Shown here: positions 30,023-40,533 of the stretch, piece after piece | Position numbering within the stretch: position 1 is the first letter of the stretch | How the letters are laid out: each line of letters begins with the position of its first letter | NCBI GenBank assembly: GCA_948567375.1 | Contig: OX419755.1 | Coordinates: forward strand, 43,901,001-43,965,000 | Source of the DNA: Lunularia cruciata | Taxonomy: Eukaryota; Streptophyta; Marchantiopsida; Lunulariales; Lunulariaceae | DNA length: 64,000 nt | Direction of reading: 5' to 3' | Notes under the pieces: model-generated | What the model saw: the letters and a program-made list of their open reading frames with translations, nothing else | Databases searched by the model: none | What the model was told of the DNA's origin: nothing | Position numbers and translations under genes: made by a program

Positions 30023-30886
30023 AAGAATAGGATAGATGGAATTTATGGACCACCGAATCCATTTCCACCAAACCATTGGGAATTTTGTATTTAGGTACTA
30101 CCCAAGCATCATTTCACATAGTTCATGATCTCATGCTTTGGGCAAGATGTTTTGAATACAATCACCTTGACCAAGGATCCCTTGGTACTTCCAATTGTAA
30201 CTTATGGAGAATGATGGACATGTTACATCTATGTGTTAATAAATTAGATAGATTGGAGGTGGTGTGATAGCATAGTAACCATGACAACAATGCCCAAGGT
30301 TAACATTGTTATGTAGCAACAAATAAAGCACCTTACTCAATTGTTAGATGAATGAGATCATTGACGACAAGAGCACGTAGAGAGAGTACCAGTTTGAGAA
30401 TGAGAAGACCAAATTTGATTTCCAAAACCCAAGGTTTTTGAATGCAAGAATCTTTTGGTTGTAGTGGAGAATTTTGTATTTGACTATGAATGCTATTTTG
30501 AGACTACCAATCTTCAAGATGAATGGAAAAAAATTCTCTTGGCTTGTAGCTAATTGGATGGAATAGCAAAGCTATGGTGGCGATTCCGAGTGGAGCAAGC
30601 TGAATGGCAAATTGTTGCACCAATCTTAACATTGGAAAAATTGAAGAGTGCAATAATTAGTTGATTCCAAGCTATAAATGCCACATGGGCTTCACAAGAT
30701 AGGTTGGTAGAGTTGAAGTAGATTGGCTCTGTAAGAAGTTACATCATGCAATTCCAAAACACCATCATGCAAATTCCATATATTTTGGAAGGTGAAGCTC
30801 AGGATTGATTTGTGAGGGGCTTGAAGTCACAAATCAAATTAGAGGTAACTATGCAAAAGCCACAACACTTGGAGGAAGCCATGTGG
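30023..30886 (+). pseudogene. E gag remnant
   Basis: Frames are broken throughout. Near 30440-30880 fragments read as FxxARIFWL, AKLWWRFRVEQAEWQI, VRSYIMQFQNTIMQIP and FVRGLKSQIKLEVTMQKPQHLEEA, in the order of a gypsy gag core (the FVRGLK and LEEA segments are typical). The gene is cut by the insert that begins at 30887. The zinc knuckle of the same gag lies beyond the insert at 34107. Confidence 0.6.
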
Positions 30887-32047
30887 TGTTAAGGGTATTG
30901 GTTGGTCTCGAGAGTGCGCTAAGTACCTGGCTGCTTGCGCTTAGGTTGCACTATCTGTCAATGAACTAGAAGGTTCCTTGCAGTTTGCCACAGGCTCTAC
31001 TCTTTCATCTGATTGCAGTTTCCTTCTTTTTATGGAGTAGCTTGCTCTCAATTGCTCCTATCTGTAGACTCTTTGTAGGGCTGTTTGTGTTGAGTCTCTT
31101 GGGTTAATGTTGGACCTCATGTACCACTAAAGGTCTGTTCATGTTTTGTTAAATTTTAGGTTTGAGGTTTCTAGATCTGGTGGGGTTTGTTTGGCAGGTC
31201 TCAAGCTATGGCCAGACTCATTTCAGAGCAAACAGATAAGCGACTTGATCTGTCTACACATACCGGACCGGAAGCTTTAAGAATGGAGTCATTCTTCTTG
31301 ACACTCTTCATAATACACAATAACATTCATTCACAAGAGCCACACGTTTGCAACAAGCCCTTGTCTCACTATTTATAGGTCCAATTCAAAAGGGAAAGCC
31401 TCCAATTCCAGGTTACACATTGATTTATCCTAAGTTGCTACAACTATCAAATAAGCACATGAAAAGAACAATTTCAATCCTGGGTTCAAGCACGTTCTCT
31501 CTCACTTTCATATCTTGTTCAGGTCAATTCAGCTGCAAACATTTCTCTCGTCATCTATCACTGTCTAGGTAAACTCAACTGCGAGACTTCCTCTCATCCT
31601 CTATCACATCAAGATCTAGGTCCTTTCATAGGCAAACTCAGTTTTCTCAAAGCCTTGTCTCCCTCTTCAGCCTTGTCACAGCCAAAATCTAAGCTCTATT
31701 ATAATCAAGACTTCAGCTCCTGTCATAATCATGACCAAATCAACTTCAAGGATTCTTCTCTTCCTCTTACCTCTCTGTCCAAGTAATTTCAACTATGAAG
31801 TGTCTTCTTTTCCTTTGTTGCTCTCCGGCTAGACACTTCAAACTCTCAATTGTCTCGCTTCCTCCTAGACACTTTTCTTTCCTCTTCAAGAGTTCTCCTA
31901 GCCAGAACTCTTTCTCCAAAACCCCTTGCTTAGGTCAGAAGCCTCTCCCTTTGATAGCTTTCCTCTTCAGTCCTCACTCACCTTCAAAGTCTTGCACAAC
32001 CAGCCTTCTCTCATAATTTCCTTCTGTCTTGTCTCAACCAACTCACA

Positions 32048-32330
32048 TCACAACCTTCTCTTCTCTTCTCTGCCCTAGCTCAGCCAAAGACACCCCTCTC
32101 AAAGCATTTTCCCCTTCTTTCTTTGCCCTGTCATAGCCAAAGACATTCCTTTTGAAGCATTTTCCTCCTCTTCCCTTCTATGCCCTAGCATTCCATGTTC
32201 TTGCATAGCCAGAGTCTTCTCTTGTAATTTCCTTTTGTCCTATCTTAGCCAATTGACATCACAACCTTCTCTTCTCTTCTCTGCCCTAGCTCAACCAAAG
32301 ACACCCTCTCAAAGCATTTTCCCCTTCTTT
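32048..32330. repeat. Imperfect ~205-bp duplication in the LTR-like insert
   Basis: The block GACATCACAACCTTCTCTTC...GCCCTAGCTCA...CAAAGCATTTTCCCC occurs near 32045 and again near 32250. Shorter CTCTCAAAGCATTTTCC phrases recur six or more times between 32095 and 32465. Confidence 0.7.
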
Positions 32331-32830
32331 CTCTGCCCTATCATAAACAAAGACAATCCTCTCAAAGCATTTTCCTTCTCTCTTCCATAGCACAAGACTC
32401 TCTTGAAGCATTTTTCTTCCTTTATCTCTTTCACAACCCAAGACTCTCTCAAAGCATTTTCCTTCCCTCTTGGAATTATTTTCTCCTTCACAAGCCACCC
32501 ACCTCTAGCTTTCTCACTTGCAGTTGTATGTTATCTTTTAAATCCTCCCTTGTGGTCAATGTATGTGTTGATACTTTTGTACACCTTACTATTACCACTA
32601 TTCTTCCTCTTTAGTGCCTCATCAGCCTATTTTAGCACGTTTTCTAGTATGGCTTGCTCATCTTTGTCAAAAGCCATCTTTGCTTCCAATGTGGCTATGG
32701 CCTTAGAATCATTCTGCATTTATATCTCTCGAGGTGACTCAAAGAAAACACTCTTGGGTGTTGTGCTTTTTTAGATGTTTCTTTGCTTTCCTGATTCCAC
32801 CTCTCTTTGACATCCCATTTGTTACTTGTA

Positions 32831-33010
32831 CATTCACCAGACAAAACTCTCATCTATCTTCATTTTCTAAATGACCTTCGGCTTTCAAAACATTCACCAG
32901 ACAAAACTCTCATCTATCTTCATTTTCTAAATGACCTTCGGCTTTCAAAACATTCACCAGACAAAACTCTCATCTATCTTCATTTTCTAAATGACCTTCG
33001 GCTTTCAAAA
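32831..33010. repeat. Three perfect tandem copies of a 60-bp unit
   Basis: The unit starting CATTCACCAGACAAAACTCT and ending GCTTTCAAAA is repeated exactly at 32831, 32891 and 32951 with no mismatch. The surrounding element is old and diverged, so the array grew recently. Sixty is a multiple of three and the frame stays open across it, but the protein read through it has no other support. Confidence 0.97.
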
Positions 33011-33516
33011 CTCCCCACTTTATTGTCATCTTCCCTATCTTTTGTTGCCCCTTCCCTTCAATCCCTTTCCTTCCTTTGCGTCTTCCGTTGAAACCAAAAA
33101 TCTCTTCTCCCTTGAATCCTTGTCACTCAAAAACCTTTCACCTTTTCTCTCATTCCAATTCCTCTCAATGTTTTTTGTCCTTCCAAGACCAAATCCAAAT
33201 CCTTTAAATACTTCTTTGTCAACCGAACCTAAAACCCTTTCAATTCCTCTCCATCCTTCCAACTTCTCTTCCCCAATAATCCTATGGTTCCCCAAAGTCT
33301 TCTTGATAATTCCCCCTTCCCTTCCTGAACTTGCCTGATCCTTTGTTCCTCTTGTGCCAAAACCCTTCAATCCTAATCTCCTATGTTTTTCAGGCTTTCT
33401 CTCAAAGCAGGAAAAAAAACTCCTTTCTCTCTTCTCCTTCAAGGCACTCTCTCAAAGCTAAAACTTCTTTCTCTCTTTGAACAAAATTCCCCTTTTCTCC
33501 TCAAGCCTTCATTCTC

Positions 33517-33539
33517 TAAATAAATAAATAAATAAATAA
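33517..33539. repeat. (TAAA)n microsatellite
   Basis: Five full TAAA units plus a partial one, followed by a T-run. Confidence 0.95.
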
Positions 33540-34001
33540 CCCCTTTTTTTTTGCACAGTCCTGTTCAGACCATCCTCTATGCTCAAACTTTCCCTTTTAG
33601 CCTTCAGCTTATGACACACATAAACTCCTAAGTTTTGAACATGAAAGAAACTCCCAAGCTTATGCATCATTAAAGAAACCTCCTAGCTTACAAAACATAA
33701 AAGAAACATCCGGGCTTATGTGACACTCAAAATTCTCCCAAGCTTATGTAACACTCAAATAAGTCCCAAGTTTATAGCATCAAAAAACAACCTCCAACTT
33801 ACCAATGACATAAACAATACTCCCAAGACACAGTAACATAAAAAATGCCAAGTTCTTTGTAACATAAAAAGAAAAAACTCTCACTCCCAAATGGCACCAA
33901 TGGTACGTGTGCATTATTTTCCTGATGACAATGTTGGCCGGACGCTTTGATTCCTTAGTTGCAAAAATTAGTCTCGACCTCGACCTCCACAAAACCTAAC
34001 A

Positions 34002-34590
34002 ATACACAACACAAGGGTGGAGGAGCTAGCACCAATGGGGATTGATGCCGTTCATCAAAGACAATTGGGCATTGTAGATAGAAAAAACTTATGATAGAAT
34101 GGTGGTTGTTCTTATTGTTGCCAAATTAGACATTGCATTGCTGAATGTACATTCAAGAAGAGTGACCTTGAAAAGTCATCCAAAGGGTGTTTGTGGAGTA
34201 GAATGATCAAGGAAACAAGGAATCCCAATAGGAGATTTCAAGCTGCCTACTGAGGACTTGATTAGTTCCAACAAGATTGAAGGCTTAAGCTATGCAAGTT
34301 TGCTTCACTTGCAAGGTATGATATCTGATTGTGGTTGTAAGATTTTGGTTGATTCAAGAAATTGCTTGTCCATGCAATTGGCAAAGGAATTACATATTCT
34401 TATCAAGCTAGTAATTGGAATTAGATTGATGATGGTGGATGGTAGAAAGTGTTTTTCATTTTGTACCTTGCATCTTGTTACCTTAAAGATTGGGAAAGAG
34501 TATTTAAAATGTATGAGGTTTGAAGTGGTACCTCTATACTATGATGTCATTCTATGTCATAAGGTTCAATTTGATTGGAACCGACAATAA
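34002..34590 (+). pseudogene. E gag zinc knuckle and protease
   Basis: A CCHC knuckle (CSYCCQIRHCIAEC, 34107-34148) ends gag. After a gap the 110-codon frame from 34258 reads SYASLLHLQGMISDCGCKILVDSRNC, a chromovirus-type aspartic protease start in which the active-site DSG is DSR, then LIKLVIGIRLMMVDGRKC and VTLKIGKEYLKCMRFEVVPL. The Gly to Arg change would inactivate it. Similar layout to family A but a different sequence. Confidence 0.7.
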
Positions 34591-34666
34591 ATTCAAGTAC
34601 AACACCAAGGTAGGAATTTCTGATTAGGTTTTTTGGCACCTCTAAGTAAGACACCTAGCAGTAGTA

Positions 34667-34847
34667 AGTCCCAAGATGGGACTTTGTTTGGGAAGGTAGC
34701 CATAGAGCAAGCTTTGAAGGGAGATGAGTACCAAGATGGGAAGTTTGCCAAGAAAGCAATCCATGGAACAAGTTTTGAAGAGAGATGAGTCCCTAGATGG
34801 GAATTTTGTAGGGTAAGCAGCCATATAGCACGCTTTGGAGGAAGATG
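34667..34847. repeat. Three imperfect ~60-bp tandem repeats between E protease and RT
   Basis: Units at 34667, 34727 and 34788 share AGTxCCxAGATGGGAxTTTG...AGCA...TTTxGAxGxAGATG. Copies differ by roughly a quarter of positions, so the array is old. Confidence 0.85.
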
Positions 34848-34860
34848 AGATTTTTTTGCA

Positions 34861-35463
34861 GTGTGGATAAAGCAGATTGCACAAGGGGAATTTGAGGGGA
34901 GTAAGGAGTCCCATCAAGCAATGATTGAGCAAATAGTTCAAGAGTTGGCGGATGTGTTTCCAAATGATCTACAAAAGGGATTACCCTCTAATCATGGTAT
35001 ACCCTTCAAGATTGAGTTATTGCTAGGGAGTACTCCAATGAGTAGACAAATCTATCAACTCTCACCAAAAGAGGTTGAGGAGTTGCGAACAACACTTATG
35101 GAGTTGTTGGAGAAGGATTTCATAGAACATACATCTCCTTGGGGATCACTAGTACTATTTGTTCCAAAGAAGGATGGAAGACTTAGTTTTTGTATTGATT
35201 ATCATGAGCTCAATAAACAAATAATGAAGAATGCATATCCCTTGCCTCGGATTGATGACTTGCTTGATCAATTGAGTGGAGCATGATACTCTCCAAGTTG
35301 GATCTTTGTAATGGCTATTGGAAAATCCCTATTGATAGAGAGGATGTGCAAAAGACTACCTTTTGCACAAGGTATGGGCAATTTGAGTGGAGGTTCTACC
35401 TTTTGGGCTCACTAATGCTCTAGCAATCTTCATGGACCTTCAAATGAACGTTCTCAATGCGCA
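34861..35463 (+). pseudogene. E reverse transcriptase (N-terminal half)
   Basis: A 141-codon stretch (34861-35286): [65 protein letters not shown] and [18 protein letters not shown], all chromovirus RT. A TGA then shifts; DLCNGYW and FGLTNAL-type remnants follow to 35463. The YVDD region is missing because of the B insertion and the associated loss. Confidence 0.85.
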
Positions 35464-37368
35464 TGTGGTACACACATTTTTCATTTTGGACGAGTTTAGA
35501 AGAAGAAATGCCCTACTGAAACCAAATTGAAAGCAAATGGAGAAGAAATGCGTGCAAACTTGTGATTTGATCAGACCTGAGGAAGTCGACTTCATGTAAG
35601 AGGAAGAAGTGCTCGGTTTGGATCAGACCCAAAGAAGCTTACTTCGTGTCAGAGGAGGGAAAAACTCGGATCAGACGTTAAGGAGTGCAAACCCAAATGA
35701 GAAATAGAAGTTGCAGGTCAAGATTCTTGCAAGGGCTATATCTCAGTGACCACAACTCCAAATCAAGCGTGTTATATTTCGTTGTAAGCGTCTCGTTTAG
35801 GGCTTTCTATTGCAACCAGAATTGCAAAGTTTGGAGGTCTGTAGAAGAAGTTGCAAGCATTTGAAGTTTCTGGAGTAGATGTACTTTGGGTCAAAATGTC
35901 TTTGGGTCAATGTGACTTCGGATTTCGTACTTCATACTTTGGGTTTACATGACTTTGGGTCTAAAGACTTTGCCTCAAGATGAAGATGACTAAATCCGAG
36001 GTAGTTGGACCTTAGAGTGCAGTGAAGGTGACTTGGGGAGTCTTACTAGAGGGATCAGAGGAAGTTAGAGTAGTGAAAGAAGATAGTTAAGATACCCATG
36101 ACTTCAATTTCAGTCTTGATTAAAGATGGAACATGAATTGAAGGAGAAGTAGTAGTAGTAAATAAACCCGAAATGCAAGATCAGATAGTAAGTGTCTTCG
36201 GGTCAGTTACATGAGTGATTAGGGGAAAGTGGGTTACAAATCGAATGTGTAGATAGTGTATTCATGCTTTCAATTACAATTCTTGATGAGGATATAGAAG
36301 AATTAGCAAAAGAATTGATAATAGTTAGACCCAAAGTAAGAGAAATAGGAGTGCAGGTGTCTTCGGATTTGACATTTGACACCTTAGAGAAGATTGGGTT
36401 GGGAGATAAGGAGTTAGATAGATTACCCACTAGTGGAATTTCAAATCAGGAAAGAGAATTGCTGGATCTGGTAGAAGAATTAGAAGTTGTGAACCCAAGG
36501 ACAAAGTAGTAGGAAGTAAGATTACCTTGGGTTCAAGTTTGAAAGCCAAAGAAGAAGTAGACATCGGATCAGATTAGTAACAGATTTGAGATTTGAAGAG
36601 GCAGATATGAAGAGGTGCATTCTCATTTCGCATCTGCAGGTTAGAACAATTGTTGTAGAATGGTATAGTTGTTAGAACTCTCAATTTGTTCACTATTTAA
36701 GAGTGGCATTCGCAGTCAAATGTTGTTTAGTGCTCATTATTTCTGAGAATAGATAAAGTAAAGTGCTGTGAAGCAGTGCCGTCGCTTGAGCTTGATTCCG
36801 AGTATCAACTTTGCAATTGTGTTTGTGAGTGTTTGGAGAAATTCGAAGTGCAAGTCAGAGTGTTTGTTGGATGTTGGATTCCGTAGCCTTGATCTTCATT
36901 CTGTGTGTTTGATCCTAAGTGAAGTGCAATCGGAGCAATGCCTTGATAGATCTGAGAGGAATTGTAGTGTTGGTAGTATTCTGCATTGGTGAGTGCAGTG
37001 CAAAGTTGATGTGAAGCAATTTCAATCGAGGAAGTTGTGCCTTCAGTGGAGAGGTGGAACACAATTCTGAGGCAAAGTCATTTTGCAATGAAGTGCCGTT
37101 TTGGGAGAGCCTGAATCATCACAATCAAGATTGTTTGGAAAGATTTGATGGAGTTGTGATTATGGAATGTTAATTTGTGACAAGATTGCAAGTCAATGCT
37201 TGTTACTCTCTTCTGGGTGTGGTTTCTACCTGAGAGACTAAAGAAGAACTCAAGAAGAACTGAATTTGTTACTTTGCTTTGTATTTGACCAATTTTGACT
37301 CGTATCTCTACGGGAACAAACTTTACTTACCCGATTACCGCAAAAGTGATATTTGCTGGGTTGTCACA
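35464..37368 (+). repeat. B1 LTR followed by its PBS (5' LTR of an inserted B element)
   Basis: TGTGGTACACAC...GGGTTGTCACA, 1,905 bp, interrupting E RT. A PBS follows directly, which proves this repeat family is a true LTR. A TATA-like ACTATTTAAGAG lies near 36692-36703. A frame at 36264-36509 (IGVQVSSDLTFDTLEKIGLGDKELDRLP) matches the C-terminal end of ORF-beta (VQVSSDLRIDTLEKSGSGDKSVDGLP near 49740), so B1 looks like a shortened form of the coding LTR. Confidence 0.9.
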
Positions 37369-37375
37369 TGATTTT

Positions 37376-37393
37376 TGGCGCCGCTGCCGGGGA
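37376..37393 (+). other. Family B primer-binding site (tRNA-Asp)
   Basis: TGGCGCCGCTGCCGGGGA, seven bases after the LTR end, complementary to the 3' end of plant tRNA-Asp(GTC) with one mismatch. This PBS is characteristic of Athila-type gypsy elements. Confidence 0.88.
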
Positions 37394-37738
37394 TACAATC
37401 TTCAGAAGTGGATGGATACAAAGTTTTGTTTGTATGTTGTAATGAGGAGAATTTTCAAGAATTAAATCAAGATTTGAAGGAGTCTACTTCCTCTGAGGAG
37501 TCAGACAAGGAATCATGTTTTTGGAGTGAGTTGGAGCATACAATGGTCATGAGACTGTATGGGTCACCAGCGTTTACCATTTTTGAACCCCCATCTCATG
37601 AGAAAGTGAATCCAAAGACACCTTTCCTTAAGTTCCAATTGTCATCTTCAGTTTCTAGGCCACAAACAATGAATTTAAATCTTGGAGTAATTTGGAGTGG
37701 TAGTCGCCTTATTTGGTTTGCAATTCTCCACGTTCGAA
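37394..37738 (+). pseudogene. Start of B internal region, unassigned frame
   Basis: The plus frame after the PBS reads SSEVDGYKVLFVCCNEENFQ, then a Glu/Ser-rich stretch and MRLYGSPAFTIFEPPSHEK. I do not recognise it. It is the only piece of family B DNA between PBS and gag in the window. It ends near 37738 where an inverted B2 LTR piece begins. Confidence 0.4.
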
Positions 37739-39408
37739 AGAAAAAAAAAACACACTCAACATTTTGGTACTTTCTTCGTCTTGGCCTCTTGAACTTGGCC
37801 CCATGGGATTCTCCTCTTTCTCTTCTGGTCTCAACTTGTTCACCACCATCACCTAACAAGCCTCACTTACTGCCACCGATTGTTGAACTTCTGGCTTCCC
37901 ATCGCTATTGCTCCCAAACTCCTCACTTTTTAAGGTGAGCTTCTCTTGCGACTCAGTTTCTTCCCCAGACTCCGATCCCGATGATGCCTCTTTTACGATC
38001 TTTGTAGTCTTTAAAATCAGCCGCTGAGTCTTCCTTTGCGTGGGAGGTGACCTTGCTTCTTTGGGTTTGCCACGTTTCTTCATCTTTAGACTGGTAATTT
38101 CTTTGACTTTCCACTGTCCGGTCTCCGGAGAAGTATTCATCATTTGCTCGAAGATACAGCATATACTGGCGCTCTTCCTTGTCTGCTTCCCATTGTAAAT
38201 CCGGATGCATGTGAGACACCATATGGTGACGCTCTTCTTTGGTCAGCAAGTTCAGTCCAAAGTAGAAGTGTGCTGCAAACGGTGCAAAGTAATGTGGTGG
38301 CAAGCTCGTTCGCCAATTAACCATCATCTGCCTCGTTCGATGGTGAAAGCACTTTGCCCAATTCACGTGAGCTCCTACAAACATTTGATGGAAGAAGACG
38401 GCTTGCTGCATGTTCACGTAGGTGGTTTGTTCTAGCTTGAACATAGCCATCATTGCCCCCACAATGCTTCTTCGGATCGGATCCCGATAGGACTCCACCT
38501 TGTAGCCATTCATAGTTCTCGGAGCAAAAAACAAGTTGCGGATCCCCGCCATCTCCTTTGCAGCATCACACTTCCGATAGAAGGTGATCCCCGTTGGCTC
38601 TCTTGCTTCTCTCCCCAATACTAACTTCCAATCCAACTCAGTCCATTGAGCCGGATTGCCTCTCTTCCCTTCCACCTTGGAACCCTCCTTACAATTACTG
38701 GCAGTGATCTCTGCCATCACTCTCCGGAAACTAAAATTCCAGTTCCATGCTAAAAATGTAATACAAAGTCTAATCAAGACTTTGATTCTAGCTACTACAT
38801 CTACTCTTCGGATTGCAAAACCTTGCACCGCCAGGGCATTGGCCACCTTCTTTGCCATGATATGTTCTCTTCTTCTATGATGTTGGAAGATGAGACACTC
38901 TAACTCCCTCAAGGTTTTGGAAAATCTCACTCTCGATGGGCTTCCAAACATGCATTACTGCAAGACAACTACTCAAAGGGATTGGAAAATTACTCAAAAC
39001 ATTCAACTTTTCCCTACATAGTCGTAATTTTATATTTCCCCAAATTGTAGTCATTCTTCAGTCAATTTCAACTTCAAATTTCTCTCTTCTGCGTGCAACT
39101 CCCGGTCACTGTCAAGACATGCTTCTTCTGCCCCCACCGTTTCTTGAAATGTACTTTCTTGCCCCGTACCAAGGTTGTTAAACGGTCTTCATCTCTCCTG
39201 CGTCTTCCAACCCAAAGACTGTGATCTTTGGAATTTTTTTGTCGTACTCCTCTTCCGAGTACCTCCATCATTGGATCTGATGTCATCTTCTTTGGATGTC
39301 CTCCAAAGTTAGTTTCATCCATTCTTTGTCCGCAATTTGACTTTCAGTGCTTGCTTCTTCTCTTAAACACAACTATACATAGAAAAACAAAAAAATGTGG
39401 GTACCACC
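37739..39408 (-). repeat. Inverted B2 LTR fragment (first ~1.67 kb of LTR)
   Basis: On the minus strand it starts GGTACCCACATTTTTTTG near 39404 and matches the B2 LTR through ORF-alpha and the first 60% of ORF-beta, ending within the region for FKRPRRRK near 37740. Together with the plus-strand B1 LTR at 35464 it forms a head-to-head composite in E. Bases outside (GCGCA left, TTGCA right) share three of five positions, weak evidence for a single insertion. Confidence 0.8.
37953..39322 (-). pseudogene. LTR ORF-alpha and ORF-beta, least broken N-terminal copy
   Basis: ORF-alpha is 39322-39074 (MDETNFGGHPKKMTSDPMM...). ORF-beta has a 332-codon open stretch (38951-37953) holding MAKKVANALAVQGFAIRRVD, FLAWNWNFSF, NPAQWTELDWKLVLGREA, GITFYRKCDAAKEMAGIRNLFFA, NGYKVESYRDPIRRSIVGAMM, VFFHQMFVGAHVNWAKCFHHRTRQMM, PPHYFAPFAAHFYFGLNLL, MHPDLQWEADKEERQYML and a Lys/Ser-rich tail. 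Here the HHRTRQ codon is CGA, showing that the TGA in two other copies is a mutation. No named domain is recognised. Confidence 0.7.
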
Positions 39409-40100
39409 TTGCATATAATAATTCCAAACATGTAAGCACCGAATTCTCTCTTTTCTTCCTCAATTTTGGCCAAGATCCACTTGTTCCATATTCCCTTCTT
39501 GCTCCTCCTCCATCTCATGTCCCTCATACTTTCACCTTCTTGACCACCATATCCCAATCCCTCCAACAAGCCAAATCTCATCTCCTTATTGCTCAAAATC
39601 AACAAAAAGATATACAGACCACCATCATTGTGATCTCACATTTCAAGTTGATGATAAAGTCATACTCTCCTCTAGTAACCTACCCCTCCCACTTGATAGC
39701 CAAGTTCATAAAATCACCCCAAATTGGATAGGCCTCTTTGAGTCACCCAAATTATCTCTCTTGTTGCTTATTGACTTGCCTTGCCTTGTCATATGTGTAT
39801 CCACCTTGTCTTTCACATTTCCAAGTTGAAACCCTTTCGTCCTAATCCATCTTCTTTTCCCTCTTGTGTCCAATCTCCTCCTCCTCCCATCCTTATCAAT
39901 GATCATGAGGAGTACAAAGTTGATTATATCCTTATGTTGCCACATTCAATGAGGCCCTTGGCAACATACAAAATACAAGGTCCTTTGGAAAAGGTATTCC
40001 TTTCATGATGCCACATGGGAATCTCTTTCTCATCTCCAAAATGTACAAATGGCCATCCAAGAGTTTGAAGCTTCAATGGTAATGAGGATGTTGCCAACTA
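39409..40100 (+). pseudogene. E integrase C-terminal remnant
   Basis: Plus-strand fragments correspond to the gypsy integrase tail: QQAKSHLLIAQNQQKDI (compare IAQNQQKQYAD of family A) and KLMIKSYSPL in frame 39228-39731, then segments for the lower integrase tail and a possible chromodomain-like end (DHEEYKVDYILMLPHS near 39895-39955) before the polypurine tract. The core with the DDE residues is missing. Confidence 0.6.
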
Positions 40101-40114
40101 GCAGTGGAGGAATA
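40101..40114 (+). other. E polypurine tract
   Basis: GCAGTGGAGGAATA directly before TGTAACAATATGG of the 3' LTR. Confidence 0.75.
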
Positions 40115-40528
40115 TGTAACAATATGGAGTTTAGCAACAAAGTTAGTTAAGGCTAACAAAGTAGCAAATAGGACAAATTAGCCTAGAATATTCTAGAAGT
40201 ATCTAGGAAGCTTTTTGGGAAGCTTCTTAGCTAGTTTAGCTTGCACCCCAAGTAAGTAGCTTCTAGAAGCTTCCAAGTAGCTTAGCTTGCAAGCCAAGTA
40301 GACGGCTTCTAAAAGGAAGCTCCTTGAGAAGCTTTTTGGTTAACTTGGCTTGCACTCCAAGAAAGTGGCTCAAGGAAGCTTCTTGAGAAATTTCTCAAGA
40401 GCCTTGTATGCTCCTTATAAATACCAGAGCCAAAGCTCATGCTAGGCATTTGGATTTTCCTTCATTCAAGTGTCCCAATGTGAGCTTCCATTCTCATATT
40501 TCTCTTTCCTTGGTCTCAGTCTTTTACA
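40115..40528 (+). repeat. E 3' LTR (414 bp)
   Basis: Partner of 29584-30009. Holds a perfect three-module heat-shock-type motif at 40261-40273 and a TATA box at 40415-40425. Followed by TAAGT, the right target duplication. Confidence 0.93.
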
Positions 40529-40533
40529 TAAGT

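Larger units (their letters stand above)
30887..34001 (-). repeat. 3.1-kb LTR-like insert in E gag
   Basis: Minus-strand ends read TGTTAGG...CCTTAACA, so TG...CA with short inverted ends. A minus-strand TATA-like box (CTATAAATAGTGAGACAAGG) lies at about 31359-31378, which would put a long U3 at 31380-34001 and R-U5 at 30887-31350. U3 is strongly pyrimidine-rich on the plus strand with internal repeats. I see no 5-bp duplication at the ends (TGTGG left, ATACA right), so the exact edges are uncertain. Other open stretches here are low-complexity and unconvincing as genes. Confidence 0.5.
29584..40528 (+). mobile_element. Family E gypsy element, LTR to LTR (10.9 kb) with nested inserts
   Basis: 5' LTR 29584-30009 and 3' LTR 40115-40528 (both TGTAACAATATGGAG...CTTTTACA), flanked by perfect TAAGT at 29579-29583 and 40529-40533. 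iMet PBS follows the 5' LTR and a polypurine tract precedes the 3' LTR. Internal order: gag 30023-30886, a 3.1-kb LTR-like insert, zinc knuckle and protease 34002-34590, tandem repeat, RT 34861-35463, a rearranged B insertion 35464-39408, integrase tail 39409-40100. RNase H and most of integrase are missing. RT resembles chromoviruses. The host is the B3 LTR. Confidence 0.92.

Noticed and set aside
32831-33010. Possible centromere-type satellite
   Set aside because: Only three units inside one insert; no array elsewhere in the window.
32403-33442. Several frames of 70-135 codons on both strands in the pyrimidine-rich stretch
   Set aside because: Low-complexity sequence leaves frames open by chance; no domain, and both strands are open at once.
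35456-39413. Claiming a firm 5-bp target duplication around the B composite in E
   Set aside because: GCGCA and TTGCA agree at only three of five places, which is not distinguishable from chance.
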